Shown one piece after another: positions 60,400 through 64,000 of a DNA stretch of 64,000 bases (position 1 is the stretch's first letter; each line of letters starts with the position of its first letter). Under the pieces are notes generated by a model, which saw nothing but the letters and a program-made list of their open reading frames with translations, did not search any database and was not told where the DNA came from. The translations under genes and the position numbers were made by a program. Source of the DNA: Nageia nagi (taxonomy: Eukaryota; Pinophyta); the NCBI GenBank assembly GCA_050084985.1, contig JBITNC010000001.1, positions 17,360,001 to 17,424,000 on the forward strand. Direction: 5' to 3'.

Positions 60400-61517
60400 G
60401 TTCCTCTTCATCATGAATTTTAGTATTTAGTGTGAATTTTGTATTTTTGTAATAGTATGGTATCAATGAGACACAATAATATATAAATTTGACCCTATGA
60501 TGATGTGTGCCTCACTCTTGGATGCAAAAATTAGAAATTTATCATCCTAAGGTGGACATCCCTCTTCTAGGAGTAATAAAGTAATTTTTAATTAATTTAG
60601 GAGTCTTCTATATTTTAATACTAGGCATGGGTCATATTTGAAACTTGAGGATCTAATTTGACCCTTCAAGAGTGGATGCCCATTTAGTAAGTTTATTTAT
60701 AATTTTTAGGAGTGATTTTATAGTTCTAGGTTGGATCATCCAACCAAAAGATAAATTATGACTTCTCCTAACTCACTATAAAAGGATTTGGGCACATCAT
60801 TTGGAGGATATCTATCATTTATCTTTTATCAAATAAACCCCCTTTTTGAAGCACTCGACTAGATCAATTGTTTCTATTACCTCTTGTGGATGAAGATCTT
60901 CAAGAGAGTCACCATCTTGTGAATGTAACCGTTCAAGGTCAAAATAGGCCTTGGAACCTTCTAAATTAGAAACTTATCCTTAGAAGCCCTCGTCCATTTT
61001 GAGTAAATATCTATCTAGTTCATTTAAATTTGAAGGTGGAGAAAGGATCCTAGAATTCCATCATTTCTCTAGGAGTGATATGTAAGGCTTAAGGAGATAA
61101 TTCTATGTTATTTTGAAGACTTAAAAGTGGTGTTCATAACTCCCTAGTGAGATCTCAACCTTTTGGAGTAATTTTGAGCTCCTCAAGAATTTAATCTTAT
61201 TTTGTATCTAAAATTTGAGATATTTACCATTATTACATATTTTTCATGTCTCATTTTCTCATCTCAATTTTAGAATATTTTTACATTAGTTTGTTACTTG
61301 GATTATTTTACCCCAATTTTCAGTATTTGAGCACTTGCATACTTTATTCTAATTTTATGAGAAATTTGGTAACTTATTTAAGTTAATTTAATATTTAGTA
61401 TAAGTTAGGGCATAATTTGGTAATTTTGAAAATTTACTTAAGTTTCGAGTAATAAGGATAATCTGAATTTCACTATTTTATTATAAATCTTGCTTATCCT
61501 AGTTTGGAATATTATAA
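60400..61517 (+). repeat. Probable 5' LTR of the last gypsy element
   Basis: It is placed by the TATA box ACTATAAAAGG (TATAAAA at 60777-60783) and the primer site that follows at 61518. The left end is not determined because the partner LTR is outside the window. Short AGGAGTGAT words recur in it. Confidence 0.45.
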
Positions 61518-61530
61518 TGGTATCAAATCC
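61518..61530 (+). promoter_or_regulatory. Primer-binding site (initiator-Met type)
   Basis: TGGTATCAAATCC matches TGGTATCAGAGCC at 11 of 13 positions. It marks the 5' LTR end at about 61517. A leader of about 670 bp runs to the gag start. Confidence 0.7.
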
Positions 61531-62199
61531 TTGATCTTTCTAGCCTATTGGAGAAATAGATTGAAATTTTGTACATCAAAAAAATAGTTGGGGCATGATT
61601 GATATTTAAGGAGGCCTATTCAGCCCTAAGGGTTGATCATTGTAGATTTAGTGATATGTTTTGTAGTTTAAGGTAGTTCATTGGGTTTGGAGAAGTTTGT
61701 ACAAGCTTGAGGGCCTCCTTGTGTGTCTTAGATCCAATTCCAACATACCTTAGGAGTGATATCTAGACATAGAAGAGCTCATCATATTTTTGAGACACTT
61801 ATAAAATCATCTTTTGAGGTTCATTTGGTCCAAGAAGAGGTCATCCAAAATTTGAGTAATATCTTTTACACTATTTCAAGTTTTTGAGGAATAATTGGAT
61901 ATCATTTCAAGTTTCAAAGTCACAAGATGAGATTGTCTAATTTCAGACATATTTAGCATCACTTTCAACATCCAGATAGTTGAGGATAGGTCACCTAAAT
62001 TTTAGGAGACACATTTTTCAATTTAAATGGTATCAATCTACATTTTCATTTCCAATGGTATCATTAGAATTATCAAATTTATGGTTGTGCATTCAAATTT
62101 AAGGAATTGGAGGAAGATAATCTTATGAATTGTGATATTCAACAAATATACTAAAGGAGAAATATGTTAAATTAGGGAGAGAGAAAGTTGTATTCCTTT

Positions 62200-63165
62200 A
62201 TGGAAATAATGGAATGTTTGATGAGAAAGCTTGATGAGGGGTTTCTAAGAAGATACCCTACTCTTGGTAGTGAAAGATCAGTCCAATATTCCCATGTGTC
62301 ATTACCATGACCTTCTAGGCCCATGTTTACTCAAAGGGATGTACCAGATATAGTAGACATTGATGAACTATTCCAACAATATTTGGAAAAGTATGAAGAG
62401 TTTGAACAAATGGTAAATTTTCAAATATTTATGTAGACAAATCATATGATAAGAAGGAATTACAATAGAAAATGCAAAATGCCTATGTTCTATGGAGGAG
62501 AGAAGATCTAAACTAAGTCTTAGTTATAAAAACTCCAAATATATTTTTTCTTAACCCCATTTATAAGGATAAAGAATTTTAGTTTGCATCTCTTTATTTG
62601 GGAAGGACAACCTATGATTGGTGGAATCATAAACTTAATACTTGATGTCATAGTGAGATTCATACTTTTGATAAGTTTAATAGAAGAGTTTTGGATCAGT
62701 TTGAGTAAAAAGACAAAGAATAATATTTTAGGGAATTGACTACTCTAAAATAAACCACCACATTCAATGCTTACATCAAAGAATTTTAAAAAATGGTAGT
62801 CATGGTTGCTCACATTTCATAAAAGAGATTAGTGTTCCTCTTCATATAAGGCTTTCTTGATCCAATAAGAGGATTTGTAAAAACCTTTGAGCCACCTTTA
62901 ATTCAAGTTGCTACTATAAGAGCACTTTTATTTAAAACTTATATACCCTCTAATTTGCATAGACCTAATACTTTGGGATCATCATCATGAAGAGGAAAAG
63001 GGGATGGAAAGGCAATTTCCTACCCATCAAAAGTTATTATGACATCAATACCATCGATTAAGAAGATCGATGATGCAATATGGAATGAGCTACGAAGGAA
63101 GAAGTTATGTTTTACTTGTAAGAATCCTTGGTAACTGAGTCATCATTATCAAAGAAGGGTACAAC
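62200..63165 (+). pseudogene. Gag of the last gypsy element
   Basis: The frame opens MEIMECLMRKLDEGFLRRYP. The capsid reads KMPMFYGGEKI, then in the adjoining frame FASLYLGRTTYDWWNHKLN, FDKFNRRVLDQFEQKDKEQY and TTTFNAYIKEF. A zinc knuckle start KLCFTCKNPW is followed by a stop. Several stops and at least one frameshift are present. Confidence 0.8.
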
Positions 63166-63269
63166 ACTATTATGTTGAATCCATTGAGGAATATTTTGGT
63201 GACAAGATGGATGACATGAAATTAGATGAGTGACAACATGAAGTTAGAGATACCGAAGGAATAATTTCC

Positions 63270-63470
63270 ACATTAAAAGAAACATCTCAATACCTCACTA
63301 TTAAAGTCAAAGGAGAAATAGACAAAGACATGGTGGTAATATTAATCGAGTGTGGAGCAACCCATAACTTTATTAATGAAGGGATCATTAAGAAGAAGAA
63401 TCTTAAAGCTACAAAATTTATAGGATTCCACATGGCCACTAGATATGAACAAATTTTTCCATGCAACAAG
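63270..63470 (+). pseudogene. Aspartic protease of the last gypsy element
   Basis: TSQYLTIKVKGEIDKDMVVI is followed by LIECGATHNFINEGIIKKK and FIGFHMATRYE. The usual active site is L-I-D-S-G-A-T-H-N-F-I; here the catalytic Asp is Glu. The element continues beyond 64000, where RT and integrase would be expected. Confidence 0.8.
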
Positions 63471-64000
63471 GTAATTTAAAAACTAAGGGTACAATGGTTG
63501 TACTCACTAGGATAAATTACCTCCAACTATAAAAATTTAGAAATGAAGTCAAAGTTCAAGGATGTTATGTAATCTTGAAAGGCATGAAGGAGAATGCACC
63601 CCAAAGTACCATGGTTAGAAGTATGGAAATAAATCCTTTCATGATAAAAGGAACAACTTGCATCTTTGAATATTGTAATAAAAATATAAGCACTTTGGAA
63701 GATTTTGAAGATACCTTTTCAATCCTAGGTAGCCCAAGGGATACATTATCAATTTAGGTTAATGATAGTGAGAAACTTGCAAGCATGTGTATGGACATGA
63801 TTTAATCTTTTATAGAGAAACCAATTATGGGATAATAACATAAGGAAGTATGGAGCATGAATTCATCCTTTGAATATCCCTATGACTATGGAGCATTAGG
63901 AATGATATTTTCTAACTCACATGAGTAGTATATTTCATATATACTTTAGTGAACATGGTACTTCACACTATAGCATACAGGACCCTTGAAGATTTGAAGA

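Overview
This is nuclear DNA from a seed plant. It is AT-rich, has one recognisable host gene with a 2.9-kb intron, and is otherwise filled with old, heavily mutated LTR retrotransposons nested in one another. The low gene density, the age of the repeats and the Tat-like Ty3/gypsy content suggest a large-genome plant, possibly a gymnosperm; that is an inference. No rRNA, tRNA, CRISPR or bacterial-type gene was found.

Layout. 1-3030: no recognisable gene. 3358-7191 (+): an Agenet/Tudor-like gene of two coding exons in matching phase. Its intron holds a decayed duplicate of the second Agenet domain and an antisense processed retrocopy bounded by a perfect 15-bp target-site duplication. 8730-22096 (+): a 13.4-kb Tat-like Ty3/gypsy element with protease, an extra RNase H, RT, RNase H and integrase in that order, and a 3.7-kb extra reading frame after integrase. 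Its LTRs begin with a 111-bp tandem array. 22097-26176 and 32783-34133: flanks and minus-strand gag of another gypsy element, split by a complete minus-strand chromovirus (26177-32782), which is itself interrupted by a TIR DNA transposon (26895-27871). 34550-35340: pentatricopeptide-repeat pseudogene pieces.

37709-58270 is the most interesting part. It is a mosaic of at least three copies of one LTR family (called family W here; LTR ends TGTAGATGCC and GGGTCTACA) in both orientations. Each substantial copy carries a plant mobile domain (PMD) gene antisense to its own gag or LTR. The PMD genes keep a spliceosomal intron and, in two copies, a C-terminal coiled coil. The non-coding parts carry about 24 copies of an 18-bp quasi-palindrome, consensus CAYRYYRYTARYRRYRTG, one of them a perfect palindrome. 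I could not assign this motif to anything known.

58271-64000: intergenic sequence with a tRNA-derived SINE (17-bp target-site duplication), then the 5' LTR, primer-binding site, gag and protease of another plus-strand gypsy element that runs off the window.

Only the Agenet gene looks intact. Every transposon frame has stops or frameshifts, many of them explained by C-to-T or G-to-A changes expected from deamination of methylated cytosines.
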